A DNA stretch of 64,000 bases from Dendrobium chrysotoxum (GCA_019925795.1 CM034303.1:434001-498000); one strand, 5' to 3'. Positions 1-11,371 are shown, counted from the stretch's first letter. Translations and numbers: made by a program. The notes: generated from the sequence alone by a model not told the origin.

Positions 1-1080
1 TCCTTTTTGTCCTTGGGCTGCTTGCTGTTCTCGGTTGGAGGCCTTGTGGTTCTCGGATTGGGACTTGGCTGCTTGGTGTTGAGCTTAAAATGTGGGTTCT
101 ACTTGGTGTTAGCTCATTAATGTTTGAGCTGAAGTTTAGCTCAATAATAGGTAGAATATTTCACTTCCTAGCTCATAAATTCAAAAAGGTATGCTCATTA
201 TTGTGGAGTGGACTTGTGTCTCTTCCCTTCCCTTTGTGCCTTTTCAGTTTCTTCTGGCTTTTGATGTTCCCGTGGATTCCCTGGTTGTTTCCCTTGATTC
301 TCTGCCTCGGTTCCTGTGTGGCTATTCGGGTCCCTCACTAGCTGCTATTCCCGTGGCTTCTTGGCTAGGAATTTCGTGGACTCTTCCTTGTTTCCTGAAC
401 CGGTTTGGTTCCCTAATTTCGTGGGCTTTGCTATGTTGTGGTTGTTGGCCTTTCATTTCCCTAAATCTAATTGGTTTGGTTGGAGATATTATGGCTGTTT
501 GGTTCCCCTCTTTTGCCTATAAAAAAAAGATGTTCTGAGATGGAAAAGGTTGTTGAAAATTGTGAGCAAACTTGCTAAAAACCTGAGGGTTTCTTCTTTG
601 GAAAAGCTTGAGAGCTTGTTCCATTCTCCTTCTCCTCTAGGAAAGCTTGCGAGCTTCTCCTCTTTCTTCTTAAGCTCCTAACCTCTTTCTTCTCAGGCTC
701 CTAACCTCTTTCTTCTCTACGCAAGTTCCACTCCACCTGTATCTTTCTTCTAGTTCCATTGGTGAAATTTGTTGGCTGTTTTCGGAGGCATTTGCTGGAG
801 GAGTTTAGTAGGACGTTGGCACCTTTTGCTGTGGTGGACCCTCGGTTTGCAAGCCTAAGCATTATTTTTAAATATATTCCTACTTTCGTTGCATGTGAGG
901 AGTCCGCTTGTCGCATGTTCTGAGGATGGCATTTTTATATTTTCATTTTTGTTTTGTTTGATTTGCTTTTGTCTCTTCGGATGTTTGTTTGGAGGTTTGC
1001 AAGTTAAAGTAAATCGAGTTAGTTTTTAACTTGTCTTAGTGTTCTCCAATTTGACTTTTCTTTCTAGTTTGCTTACATCA
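1..1080 (+). repeat. 5' LTR of chromovirus A (left end cut off)
   Basis: This stretch matches the 3' LTR at 5753-6793 almost throughout. It ends CATCA directly before the primer-binding site. About 170 bases of the LTR start are missing beyond base 1. It differs from the 3' copy by small indels, including a local duplication of a CTCCTAACCTC-type segment near 670-710. Short reading frames inside it are LTR shadows, not genes. Confidence 0.93.
518..525 (+). promoter_or_regulatory. TATA box of LTR A (5' copy)
   Basis: TATAAAAA lies in the U3-like part of the LTR and is kept in the 3' LTR at 6254. It is the probable pol II promoter core of the element; transcription would start about 30 bases downstream. 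Confidence 0.6.
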
Positions 1081-1083
1081 ATT

Positions 1084-1095
1084 TGGTATCAGAGC
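1084..1095 (+). other. Primer-binding site of element A (tRNA-iMet)
   Basis: TGGTATCAGAGC lies 3 bases after the LTR end. It is the standard plant retrotransposon site complementary to the 3' end of initiator-methionine tRNA. Confidence 0.92.
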
Positions 1096-1147
1096 AAGTT
1101 AGTATATCTTTGGGTAGGTGTGAGTCTCTCTCTTTTGTGATTAACAA

Positions 1148-2040
1148 ATGGCTAATAATCAAGGGGATTGGCAACAAATGATGCAACAATTGAATAATTT
1201 GCAACAACAAATCAACACAATGGCTGAAGCAATTGCTAATCTGAATGTCAATCAAGCTAATGTTAATCCTAATGTTCAAACTTCTGAAAGTGAGGAGGAG
1301 GTCCCTAGAAATCAAAATAGGCGACAAAGACATTGGGATCATGGGATTAAAATAGATATTCACAACTTCGAAGGAAAGCTACAACCCGACCAATTCTTAG
1401 AGTGGATAGAGAAAGTGGATCAATTCTTTGATTGGAAAGAAATTCCTGAAAATAGTAAAGTAAATTTTGCAAGTTTAAAACTTACTGGTCATGCTCTTAC
1501 GTGGTGGAAAAACTTACAAAACAATAGACTAAGGCGTGGGAAAGAGAAAATACAAAATTGGGAACGAATGAAAGAAAAAATGAGGGGAAAATTCTTACCA
1601 TCTGATCATGCATGAACACTTTTTCAAGAATTTAATAATTTAAAACAAGGAACTCAATCTGTGGAAGAATACACTGAAATGTTTTACAAACTTCAATCAA
1701 GAAATGACTTAAAGTGGACAATCCAAGATCAATTGAATTTGCATCATGTCATTAAAACTGATGAGGCTTATCGTATGGCATTAAAAATTGAAACGCATCA
1801 TCAAAGGGGTCACACCAAAATAACTGAAACATATAAGCGACGACCAACTGGCGGGGTTAAAATTCAATCTCAAACTTTTGTGGGAACATCGGGTGTGAAA
1901 GTTAAAGCTCTTGAAAGTCAAAATCTGGATAAAGGTAAAGGGTTAATGGGACTAAACCTACTGAACAACCAAAATTAATTGGACCATGTTATAAATGTGG
2001 GCTTTATGGTCATCTTTCTGCAACTTGTAGGAGAAATAAC
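1148..2040 (+). pseudogene. gag of chromovirus A, broken
   Basis: Gag is the particle core protein. The start ATG at 1148 follows the leader by about 50 bases. The N-terminus is Gln/Asn-rich with a coiled-coil look. Residues around 75-130 hold the plant gypsy Gag core (HNFEGKLQPDQFLEWIEKV, then ALTWWKNL). An in-frame TGA at 1613 interrupts it, consistent with a CGA to TGA change; the same frame resumes and runs to 1978. The part after the stop looks shortened by an internal deletion. A shifted frame then gives an intact CCHC zinc knuckle (C-X2-C-X4-H-X4-C) at 1987-2028, so there is a frameshift between the core and the knuckle. Confidence 0.9.
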
Positions 2041-2235
2041 CCACCAAGGAACAATTACATTAAAAATGATGAACAGATAGAAGAAGAAGAAAACGAATCT
2101 GAACCTGAAAATAACATTGAATTGGAAAGGTGTTGATGGAGATGAAGGTGAAGAACTGTTGGTAATAAGATAAGTCTTAACAACTAAAAGTGATAACGGG
2201 ATAGGTGGCTCAGGAGAAACATATTTAAAACAACT

Positions 2236-2553
2236 TGCACGGTTGAAGGAAAAATTTGCACTCTTATGATAGATAGAGGGAGTTCTGGAAACTTTGTTTC
2301 TCAAAAAATGGTTGACAAGCTTAAGATAAAAACCAAACCACTTGCCAAATCTTATAAAATCTCTTGGTTTAAGGAAGGGGGTGAGGTTCTAATCACAAAG
2401 CAATGTGTTATCAACTTAACAATCGGGGTTCTTTTAAAGATCAAGTTGTTTGTGATGTTGTACCTCTTGAAGTTTGCCATATTTTGTTGGGTCGACCTTA
2501 GCAATTTGATCACAAAACCATTCATAACGGAGAAAAGAACACTTGTACTTTGA
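2236..2553 (+). pseudogene. Protease domain of chromovirus A, active site altered
   Basis: This is a retropepsin-like aspartic protease, which would cleave the Gag-Pol polyprotein. The region around the catalytic loop reads MIDRGSSGNFVS. The usual D-S/T-G triad is D-R-G here, so the catalytic loop is changed. Downstream the frame reads through the typical KISWFKEGGEV and VINLTIG stretch, then loses frame near 2540. It sits between the zinc knuckle and RT, as expected in a gypsy polyprotein. The changed triad and lost frame make it non-functional. Confidence 0.8.
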
Positions 2554-2699
2554 TTCAAAATAATAAGAGTTCACTCTCCATCCTCAAAAACATATGCCTA
2601 ATTCGAACAAGGTTGCCAAAATAAACACTCCTGAACTTCTTTTGAATGCAAATGATTTGAAAATTCTAAGGTTGCTTACTTGGTTTTGGGAAAAGAAAC

Positions 2700-4090
2700 T
2701 GAATCAACTTTTCAAATTCCTAAAGAAATGCAAACTTTAATTGATGAGTTTTCTGATATAACACCTGAAGAATTGCCTATAGGGTTGCCACCAATGAGAG
2801 ATATTCAACATCATATTGATTTAATACCTTGAGCTACTTTGCCTAACTTTCCAAATTACAGGATGAGTCCAACTGAGCATGCTGAACTTTTTAAGCAAGT
2901 GACTGATTTGTTAGAAAAGGGTTTGATTAAAGAAAGCTTAAGTCCCTGTGTTGTGCCTGTTTTATTAACACCAAGAAAAGATGGAACGTGGAGAATGTGT
3001 GTGGATAGTAGAGCAATAAATAAAATCACCATTAAATATTAATTTTCTATTCCTAGACTGGATGACATGCTGGATATGTTAAGTGGTGCCAAAAGTTTTT
3101 CAAAATTGATTTAAGAAGCGGATATCACCAAATTAGGATAAGACCTGGAGATGAGTGGAAAACTGCTTTTAAAATCAAGGAAGGTTTGTATGAATGGCTT
3201 GTAATGCCTTTTGGGCTTTCGAATGCTCCAAGCACTTTTATGAGAACTATGAATCATGTTTTGAGACCTTTTATTGAAAAGTTTGTTGTGGTTTATTTCG
3301 ACGATATTTTGATTTATAGTATTCATCTTTCTGAACACTTTAATCATGTGAAGCAAGTGTTGCAAACTTTAAGGGAACAAAAGTTGTACATCAATCTTAA
3401 AAAATGTTCCTTTATGACTTCGAGCTTAAGATTTTTGGGTTTTATTGTTTCTGCTGAGGGGATAAAAGTTGATCCGATAAAAATTGAGGCAATTCAAAAT
3501 TGGCCCACTCCTAAAAACATAAGTGAGGTGAGAGGATTTCATGGCTTGGCTTCTTTTTATCGAAGGTTTATTAAGAACTTCAGTTCTCTGATTGCTCCTA
3601 TTACTGATTGTTTGAAAAAGGGAATATTTAGGTGGACACCTCAAGCTGAACAAACTTTTGAAGTCATTAAGGCAAAAACGAGTCAAGCTCCCATTCTTAG
3701 CTTGCCAAATTTTGAAAACATTTTTGAAGTTGATTGCGATGCTTCTCTTGTGGCATTGGTGCTATACTTAGTTAAGAGGGAAAACCTATTGCTTATTTTA
3801 GTGAAAAACTAAATGATGCTCAATCCAAATATTCTACTTATGACTTGGAATTTTATGTTATTGTTCAAGCTTTGAAATTCTGGAGATGTTATTTGATTCA
3901 ACGGAAATTTGTAAATACTGATCATGAAGCATTACGTTTTTTGGGTTCTCAAAAAAATTTGAACAAAAGGCATGCCAAATGGGTTTCGTTTTTGCAAGAG
4001 TATACTTTTCATATTAAACATAAAACTTGTGTGTTAAACAAGGTAGCTGATGCTTTAAGCAGGAGATCTCATTTGTTGATAATTGTTTAT
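2700..4090 (+). pseudogene. Reverse transcriptase and RNase H of chromovirus A, broken
   Basis: RT would copy the genomic RNA, and RNase H would degrade the template. The fingers motif SPCVVPVLLTPRKDGTWRMC lies at 2941-3000. The palm motif YFDD is intact at 3294-3305, with MPFGLSNAPSTFM upstream and FHGLASFYRRFIKNF downstream. A TAA in the KY-FSIPRLDD stretch near 3040 and a shift near 3110 separate the first part from 3186-3812. A further shift lies at about 3750, inside the DAS...YFSEKLN start of RNase H. RNase H continues in another frame from 3845, with TDHEALRFL and the terminal VADALSRR. Motifs are well kept although the frame is lost three times. Confidence 0.92.
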
Positions 4091-4254
4091 CCAACTATCA
4101 CTTCTTTTGATTTTTTGAAAGATACTTATGCGAGTGATCTTGATTTTAAGGATATTTGGGATTCTTGTCTTGCTTCTGGAACTGATCCTACTGCTCAGTT
4201 TGTTATTCATCAAGGGTTATTGTTTAAGGGATCTAGACTTTGCATAACGTAAAA

Positions 4255-5570
4255 TTCTTTAAGATAACAACTTGTGCATGAACTTCATAGTGGGGGATTG
4301 GGTGGACATTTTGGGCAGGGAAAAACTGTTGCCTTGGTTGAGGAAAGATATTTCTGGCCACATATGAGAAAACAAATTGCAAAGTTGGTAAGACAATGTA
4401 AGACTTGTCAAGCTTTTAAGGGAACTTCACAAAATTTTGGTTTGTATATTCCTTTGCCTATTCCAAGTAAACCGTGGGAGGATATCTCAATGGATTTCGT
4501 TTTGGGATTGCCCGTCGCAGCTAGAAAATTTGATTCTATTTTTGTGGTCGTAGATTGCTTTAGCAAAATGGCATATTTTATTCCTTGCAAGAAAACTTCT
4601 GATGCTTCTTATATTGCTAACTTGTTATTTAAAGAAATTGTTCGTCTTTATGGTATTCCTCGCACTTTTACTTCTGATAGAGATACTAGATTTTTGAGTC
4701 ATTTCTGGAGAACACTTTGGCAAAATTAGGAACTACTCTTCAATTTAGCAGTGCATATCATCCACAAACTGATGGGCAAACAGAAGTTGTCAATCGAAGC
4801 TTAGGAAATTTATTGAGATGCCTTGCTGGAGAAAAACCATCCCAATGGGATTTGATTTTGCCCCAAGCTGAATTTGCATATAATAATTCTGTTAATCGCT
4901 CAACTGGTAAAACTCCATTTGAAATCATTTATGGTCAGCCTATACCTCACATTTTAGATAGAAATTATTTGCCTTTGCCTAATAAAATTAGTACTGCAGC
5001 TTCTGAAACTTTTGACCATATCAAAACTGTCCAACAGCAAGTCCTTGAAAAATTCTGAATGGCTAATGTTAAGTACAAAACTGATGCTGATAAACATCGA
5101 CAGGAAGTTTCTTTCAATAAGGGAGATTTGGTTATGGCTTACTTTCGTCGCCAAAGATTTTCTGTTGGCACTTTTGGAAAATTAAGCAGGAAGAAATTTG
5201 GGCCTTTTCGTGTTCTAAAAAAATTGGGCTCAAATGCTTATCTCTTGGATCTTCCTATTACTATTGGCACTTCTCCTGTGTTTAATGTTTCTGACATTTC
5301 TTTGTATGAAGGAAATCCTGAAGATCATGTGGAACCTGAAACTTTACTACTTTCCACTTCAGTTTTAAATAATGATGAACAGATTGAGGATGTTATTGAT
5401 GTCAAAGCTACTAAAACTAGACATGGTGAGCATATGAAGTTTTTGGCAAAATAGAAGAATCATCCTTTGACAGACTGTACTTGGATGGATGCCAAAGAGT
5501 TGAAGAAACGTCATCCATATCTTTATAAAAAGATTGTTGAAGCTTTCTCATCAGGAGATGAGATTTTCCC
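4255..5570 (+). pseudogene. Integrase and chromodomain of chromovirus A, broken
   Basis: Integrase would insert the cDNA copy. The HHCC zinc domain is at 4274-4420 (MHELHSGGLGGHF ... CKTCQAFKG). The catalytic core carries the first Asp in DISMDFVLGLP, the second in TSDRDTRF and the Glu in GQTEVVNRSL. A frameshift at about 4725 splits the core, and a TGA at about 5056 precedes the C-terminal domain (KGDLVMAYFRRQRF, GPFRVLKKLGSNAYLLDLP). From about 5385 the tail reads IEDVIDVKATKTRHGEHMKF and, after a stop at 5452, the TWMDAKEL stretch typical of a chromodomain. Such tails bind modified histones and guide chromovirus insertion. Confidence 0.9.
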
Positions 5571-5582
5571 ACTAGGGGGAAT
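5571..5582 (+). other. Polypurine tract of element A
   Basis: ACTAGGGGGAAT lies directly before the 3' LTR start TGATG. It is the expected primer site for plus-strand DNA synthesis. Confidence 0.75.
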
Positions 5583-6793
5583 TGATGCATTTAAATTTTG
5601 CCTTATTTTATTTTGATGTAATTTGAATAATATTAGTTGTGTTTTATATTTTGTTTTACGTTTTTTTAAACTATCCAATGATGGAAAGCATCCAATGATC
5701 ATGGTAGGAATCTGCTTGGGCTTTTCAAGTCTTGGGTTTGCTGGCTTTGGGGTCCTTTTGTCCTTGGGCTGCTTGTTGTTCTCGATTGGAGGCCTTGTTG
5801 TTCTCGAATTGGGCCTTGGCTGCTTGGTGTTGAGCTTAAAATGTGGGTTCTACTTGGTGTTAGCTCATTAATGTTTGAGCTGAAGTTTAGCTCAATAATG
5901 GGTGGAATATTTCACTTCCTAGCACATAAATTCAAAAAGGTATGCTCATTATTGTGGAATGGACTTGTATCTCTTCCCTTCCCTTTGTGCCTTTTCGGTT
6001 TCTTCTGGCTTTTGCTGTTCCTGTGGATTCCCTGGCTATTTCCCTTGATTCTCTGCCCCGGTTCCTGTGTGGCTTTTCGGGTCCCTCACTGGCTGCTATT
6101 CCTGTGGCTTCTTGGCTGGGAATTTTGTGGACTCTTCCTTGTTTCCTGAACCGGTTTGGGGGGCTGCTGTGTTGTGGCTGTTGGCCTTTCATTTCCCTAA
6201 ATCTAATTGGTTTGGTTGGAGATGTTATGGCTGTTTGGTTCCCCTCTTTTGCCTATAAAAATAAGATGTTTTGAGATGGAAAAGGTTGTTGAAAATTGTG
6301 AGCAAAGTTGCTAAAAACTTGGGGGTTTCTTCTTTGGAAAAGCTTGAGAGCTTATTCCATTCTCCTTCTCCTCTAGGAAAGCTTGCGAGCTTCTCCTCTT
6401 TCTTCTTGGGCTCCTAACCTCTTTCTTCTCTACGCAAGTTCCACTCCACCTATATCTTTCTTCTGGTTCCGTTGGTGAAATTTGTTGGCTGTTTAGGGAG
6501 GCATTTGCTGGAGGAGTTTGGTAGGACGTTGGCACCTTTTGCTGTGGTGAACCCTCGGTTTGCAAGCCTAAGCATTATTTTTAAATATATTCATACTTTC
6601 GTTGCATGTGAGGAGTCCGCTTGTCGGATGTTCTGAGGATAGCATTTTTATATTTTCATTTTTGTTTTGTTTGATTTGCTTTTGTCTCTTCGGATGCTTG
6701 TTTGGAGGTTTGCAAGTTAAAGTAAATTGAGTTAGTTTTTAACTTGTCCTAGTGTTCTCCAATTTGGCTTTTCTTTCTAGTTTGCTTACATCA
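5583..6793 (+). repeat. 3' LTR of chromovirus A
   Basis: This 1211-base LTR begins TGATG and ends CATCA, a 5-base inverted terminal pair. It follows the polypurine tract directly and matches the 5' LTR. It carries the TATA box at 6254 and a long T-rich, Leu/Phe/Trp-coding-looking stretch that is not a gene. Confidence 0.93.
6254..6260 (+). promoter_or_regulatory. TATA box of LTR A (3' copy)
   Basis: TATAAAA stands at the position equivalent to 518 in the 5' LTR. Because this LTR is terminal, it could promote transcription into the flanking DNA. Confidence 0.5.
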
Positions 6794-7503
6794 AATTACC
6801 ACAAATATTAATTAGAAATCATTTCATTTAAATAGCCAAGAGAAAATTATATTTTGGATTGCCTTGAAAAAAAAAAGAATTTGATACTTTGAAATATGTT
6901 TGTGTCTGTTGAAAGATGAAGTTCGCCCCCTTAAAATACTCGCTACAAATGCTTGTACTCACACATAAAACTATTGCATGCCCTCATGTTAGTGTCAGGA
7001 TAGGTTTTGAAAAGGTTGTTGATATAAATGTGCCTTTATTAGTACAAAAATAAATGATACTCCTATGACGAGTGCATTGTACTTTAAGTGAAAGCATTCA
7101 TTTCTTATAATAAAGAGAGATTAAATGATTATTTCCTTGATCCACTATTGATCAAGTTATAAATGTATTTATATTAGTTGTTCATGATAAAGTAATCTAT
7201 TATGAATCACATACAATGATCTGCATGCATATTGTATTTTATGTTTTGAATTAGTATAATTTATAAATGTAGTTAACCAGTGAGTTGTTTAACTCACCCT
7301 ATTAGTTGTTAATTATTTTTCAAGAAAATCTCCGTTACTTTTGATGATTGAAAGAAGTATGCCTACAGCAGAAGAGTAACAACTCAAGATAGGTATTGAT
7401 GATGTAAACATATATATTAGTTTCTATTTTGCAAGTTTATGTATAAAAAAAGGTATATTTTGTGGAATTTTTATCATAAAAATTTGGGCGGTTAGTGACG
7501 CTC

Positions 7504-7579
<76 letters not shown>

Positions 7580-8402
7580 TTATAAATGTTTTAGAAAGTT
7601 AGAGATGGATACCATAATTGTTATAAATTTTTGTTTGTCTATCTATGATAAGAGGTTTGGATGAATATAAAAATTATGATAACCATTAAATAAATTATGG
7701 CGATTTTTGTTATCTCAAGCTTGTGGACTTCGGTCAAGAAAATATTGACGGGAATACAAGAGAAGCTATTATATTTGTTATAAATTTCTATTTGTCTGTC
7801 TATTCCCATCTTGTTATTTGAAACTTCAGGGTCGTGTTGTGCAATAATGGCATTAGTTAGATTAGGGGATTATAATCATGATAAAGAGCAATTAGAATGA
7901 TCAATGAATTTCCATTACAGAAATAGGAGATTTGGATGGATATATAAATTATGGTGATTTTTGTATCTCAAGCTTATGGAATTCGGTAAGGAAAACATTG
8001 ACAGGAATACAAGAGAAGCTATGATGGGTGAACCACAGGCTATGAATGTACAATGAGTAAATAATAACCCTCAATCCACTAAAACCAATGTCACTATGAA
8101 TGCTTTTCTTGATAAAATGACAAGAGTAATGCAACTAATTCAAAATTGACTAATAGTGGGAGAAGGGGAGCCCTAAAGTATAAATATTTGAAATTATTCT
8201 AAGATCTGATACCATGCCTCATTTCTAAAATAAGAGGACAAATTGACATTAAAAACTGATTGATACAAGTTGAGAATAATTGACATAATAACAAACCATA
8301 TTGCAACTAATTGACATAATAACACATACTACTTTTGTTTTTGAGAGTAAACCAAAGGATGGTGGCAAGAACAATTACATGATAAATTTGGCAATTAACC
8401 CA
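6794..8402. other. AT-rich spacer, probably degraded LTR or leader of element D
   Basis: No gene is visible. The stretch holds a (TA)n run, a direct repeat of about 110 bases (7655-7775 and 7910-8025), and an inverted GTGAGTTGTTTAACTCAC motif near 7280 of the kind seen in Del/Tekay LTRs. A minus-strand TGGTATCAGATC-like primer-site remnant is near 8205. Position and motifs suggest the lost 5' part of element D, but no LTR border can be set. Confidence 0.45.
7508..7576. repeat. (TA)n microsatellite
   Basis: About 34 uninterrupted TA units. Such runs are polymorphic and can extrude as cruciforms. Confidence 0.97.
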
Positions 8403-9606
8403 ACTAATTGATTAGTTAGGATGATTTTGTGAATGCTTTTCGAAAGTAGTTTGTGCCTCTTTCTGCAAGGAGGCTAATACAAGATAAATTCATTAAATTG
8501 ATGCAAAGAGATCAATCTTTTATGCAGTATGAATCAAAATTTACTACGCTTTTAATATATCCACCGCAACTAATTTCGAAAGCAGAAAATATGTGTCATC
8601 GTTTCTTATCTAGACTGAAGGAAATGATCAAACAATCTTTAGTTTCCTTAGAAATTGATGATTATTATGTATCGATAAAAACAAATCTAAGAAAATTGAA
8701 ATGGATCTTTAAACAAATCAAAGACGCAAATATTTTCAAAAAAGAAGAATACTGAAGGATCAAAAAGTGTGCATGTCTCTCAATCTTGGAACTCTGATTG
8801 GAAGAAATCTCAGTCAAACAAATGTGAGAGAAAAAAAACACTTACTTTTGGTATCATCACCCCAAACATATGGCAAAGTATTATTCTATTATTAGACAAA
8901 TGCCTTCAGCAGAAGTTAGGGTAAATGTTACACTACCTCAAGAAAATTTTTTCAAGCCAAAAGTAATAAAGTCGATGACGATAGTTCCAAGTAAGAATCA
9001 GACTTGACAAAATATTCAGTGTCAAACGTATGCTCTATCATAGCAAGAAGCTAAAGAATCATCTAATGTCATTACAGGTACAATTTTCATTTAAAATAAA
9101 CCTGCCATAATTTTACTTGATACCGAAGCATCAAGTTCTTTCATTTCAGAGGACTCAACTAAATATACTAGTTTAAAAACTATAATCATGCATCTAACAT
9201 TATTAGTCATATCAAATGGAACTCATATAGATGCTAACAAAATATGTCAGGTAAATTTTAAAACATATGAGTAAATTCTTGAGGCAAATATGATTTTTTT
9301 GTAACTATCTGATATACAATTTAAGGGAGGGATTAACTGTTTAGCCATTTCATATCTATAAATAGTTGTAAGAAAGTAGTCAAATTCGATTATCTTAGAG
9401 AAGAAGAGTTTTAAATTTTATGGGAATCGAGGAGTTTTATAAATATTAATATCATCTTTAAAAGCTTGCAATTTATTGAAAAGTGATCATGAGGGTTTTC
9501 TTGGTGAAATAAAAGAAAAAATAAAGAGGGTGAAATAACTAAAAGATATAACATGTATTCAAAATTCCTTCTAGATGATTTGTTGGTATACCTCTAGTTA
9601 GAGAGA
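8403..9606 (+). pseudogene. gag and protease remnant of element D
   Basis: From 8453 to 8755 one frame reads a Gag segment (PLSARRLIQDKFIKLMQRD, then YESKFTTLL), matching the FxxxYFPxxxR...Q...Y..KF.EL pattern of Del/Tekay Gag. Near 9110-9170 a protease loop reads ILLDTEASSSFIS, so the catalytic D-T-G has become D-T-E. From about 9300 the remnant continues in shifting frames through a GNRGVL/SSLKAC stretch. That matches the FxGxR...ISALKA linker before RT. Many stops make it clearly dead. It ends at the truncated LTR of element B near 9606. Confidence 0.75.
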
Positions 9607-9783
9607 TGTGGCCGACGATCTACGGCCACGATCGCACCAATCCATTTTTGAGTCTTCATATATATTTGTTTTTGCTTTATTTATTTGTTTTAGTAGCATT
9701 TCTCGTTTCGCCCTTAAGGGTTTTGTCATGTATAAGCCCTAGGGGCTATGTCGTTTTTTATTTTTCCTTTCATTGTATAAGGC

Positions 9784-9792
9784 TATATATAA
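9784..9792 (+). promoter_or_regulatory. TATA box of LTR B (5' copy)
   Basis: TATATATAA is kept at 18473 in the 3' LTR. It is followed by a C-rich leader, as expected for the U3/R border. Confidence 0.6.
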
Positions 9793-10698
9793 CCCCCTTA
9801 TGTTTCTTTTGAACTTAATGAATGAATGAATCATAATCAAATTCCTGCAAATTGAGTTCTTGTGAGAGCTTGAGAGTCCTTGGAGAGAGATCCCTAGGAG
9901 AGGGAAGTGGATCACTCACCAACCTTGGAAGAGTTCGGATTCGTGCCTATTTTCTTCTTAATTCTTCCTTCTCTTTCTCCCTCCCTTCCCTTTCACCCCA
10001 CGGCCCATCCAAATCCCCCCACCGTCAGTCATCCTAACCTCATCCTACCTCTCGGCCAAGCTCTCACCCCACCTTCCCCCATCCTTCCTACTTGGTTACA
10101 ACTCATACCCCTATCCCCAAGCTACCCAAACTCCACCCACACCCTAGCCTAGCCGCCGGCCTCTCCCCTCCCCCTTGCCCCCAAATTTTCAAATTCCTCA
10201 TCATTACTTTCCATTCTTAGCCTCTTTTGGGGAAGCTTTTCAATTTCAATTATTCAAATCAAATTTGAATTTTGAAACATTTCCTAAAATAGAATCCTAT
10301 TTTAAGAAAGTTTCTAAAATCAAATCCAAATTAAATTTGAATTAGATTGGAATTAAATCCTATTCCTTAATTTGAGAATCCCATTTAAGTAAGTAATATA
10401 ACCCTTGCTTATTTCCCCAATCCCTCTCCCTATGCCGTCGACCCCCTCCTTGCCCTACTTGAATACTTTCCAAACTTTAAGCCTCTCTCTTTGGAAAGAA
10501 TTCAAAGCCTCTCCCTCTCTCTTACCCGCCCCTCCCTCTTTCCAAATCACCCTTAAATCCTTTCCAAATTAAAGGATTAACTAGGGAAATAATTTCTTAA
10601 TTTCCCTCCATCCTCCCTCCTCTAAAATCTGCACCTATTTTTCCCCCAAGCCCCTCCTTTGGCCGACCACTCTCTCACCCTTTCTTCCACTTGAATTC

Positions 10699-10995
10699 TT
10701 GAGAGAAACTTCTTTCTCTCAAAGAGAATCCTTAAGGATAGCAAAGGATGTCTTCTACAACACTTCAACACTACGAAATCGATGCATGGCCGATCCTGAA
10801 CTTGACTCCGGCTTCGTCTACAACGAACAAGGCTTCGTCAACATCCTCCAGTTGCCTTTCTTCGACATCAATCCGAAAGTAGACAATTCCGCCAAGGAGT
10901 ACTTGGAGCGTATCATCTTCACCCTGTCTGAAGCCATCGAAGAACAGCTTTCCACCGTTCAGTGGCAAATCACCACCGTGCCTCGACGAGGGTGA
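10699..10995 (+). CDS. LTR-resident open reading frame, 98 codons, unknown
   Basis: I do not recognise this protein. The frame lies inside the 5' LTR, downstream of the TATA box, in the transcribed leader. It is acidic and ordinary in composition (MADPELDSGFVYNEQGF, then FTLSEAIEEQLSTVQW), unlike the low-complexity C-rich sequence around it. The 3' LTR has the same frame at 19385, without interruption through the shared part. The only sizeable indel between the copies is 30 bases (10 codons), which keeps the frame. It could be a captured host exon or a leader-encoded peptide. Another possible start is the internal ATG at about 10786. Chance openness remains possible. Confidence 0.35.
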   Translation: MRETSFSQRESLRIAKDVFYNTSTLRNRCMADPELDSGFVYNEQGFVNILQLPFFDINPKVDNSAKEYLERIIFTLSEAIEEQLSTVQWQITTVPRRG

Positions 10996-11359
10996 ACTTT
11001 CCTCCTCTTCAGTTTCCTCCCTAATCTTCTTCTCTTGTAGGTTGTGAATCAAGCATAAGGAATCGTGCAAAGCTATCTGCCAAAGCTTAGTAAACATAGG
11101 GAATGAGTTATGACTTTCTATGCATCTACTCTCATTGTTAATCTAGGGATGTTATTGAAAATCCCCTAAATTTGCTTATGTTGAAGTTCTAATTGTTTTG
11201 GTGATCTCAATTATTAGCGTGTGATTCGGCCTATGCGGAAGCACCCCTCTTTGTATTATATTATCGTTAAGTGGCTAACGTTCTAATTCTTATTGCTCTT
11301 CTTAACAGCATGCAAATTCTTTTTATAATCATTTAATTCATACATAGTCCTACATCATC

Positions 11360-11371
11360 TGGTATCAGAGC
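11360..11371 (+). other. Primer-binding site of element B (tRNA-iMet)
   Basis: TGGTATCAGAGC lies 2 bases after the 5' LTR end. Confidence 0.92.

Larger units (their letters stand above)
1..6793 (+). mobile_element. Chromovirus A (Ty3/gypsy LTR retrotransposon), degenerate, 5' end outside window
   Basis: The layout is 5' LTR, primer-binding site, gag, protease, reverse transcriptase, RNase H, integrase, chromodomain, polypurine tract, 3' LTR, all on the plus strand. The order RT-RNase H-integrase defines Ty3/gypsy, and the chromodomain-like tail after integrase defines a chromovirus. The LTR starts TGATG and ends CATCA. The element cannot be autonomous: gag has an in-frame stop, pol has several stops and frameshifts, and the protease active site is changed. 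The left flank lies outside the window, so a target-site duplication cannot be tested. Clade within the chromoviruses is not assigned. Confidence 0.93.
9607..11357 (+). repeat. 5' LTR of chromovirus B (left tip missing)
   Basis: Matches the 3' LTR from the GTGGCCG-ATCTACGG stretch onward and ends CATCA before the primer site. The first roughly 40 bases present in the 3' copy are absent. The LTR has a TATA box near 9784, a long C-rich transcribed leader (9950-10680), and a GC-richer coding-like block at 10699-10995. Confidence 0.92.

Noticed and set aside
90..538. Overlapping Leu/Phe/Trp-rich reading frames, repeated at 5841-6274
   Set aside because: Both sets lie inside the two LTRs of element A; the sequence is T-rich and open in several frames at once, with indels between copies that do not respect a frame.
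8205..8216. Minus-strand TGGTATCAGATC as evidence for a full minus-strand element
   Set aside because: No LTR end or gag was found next to it on that strand; kept only as a note in the spacer entry.
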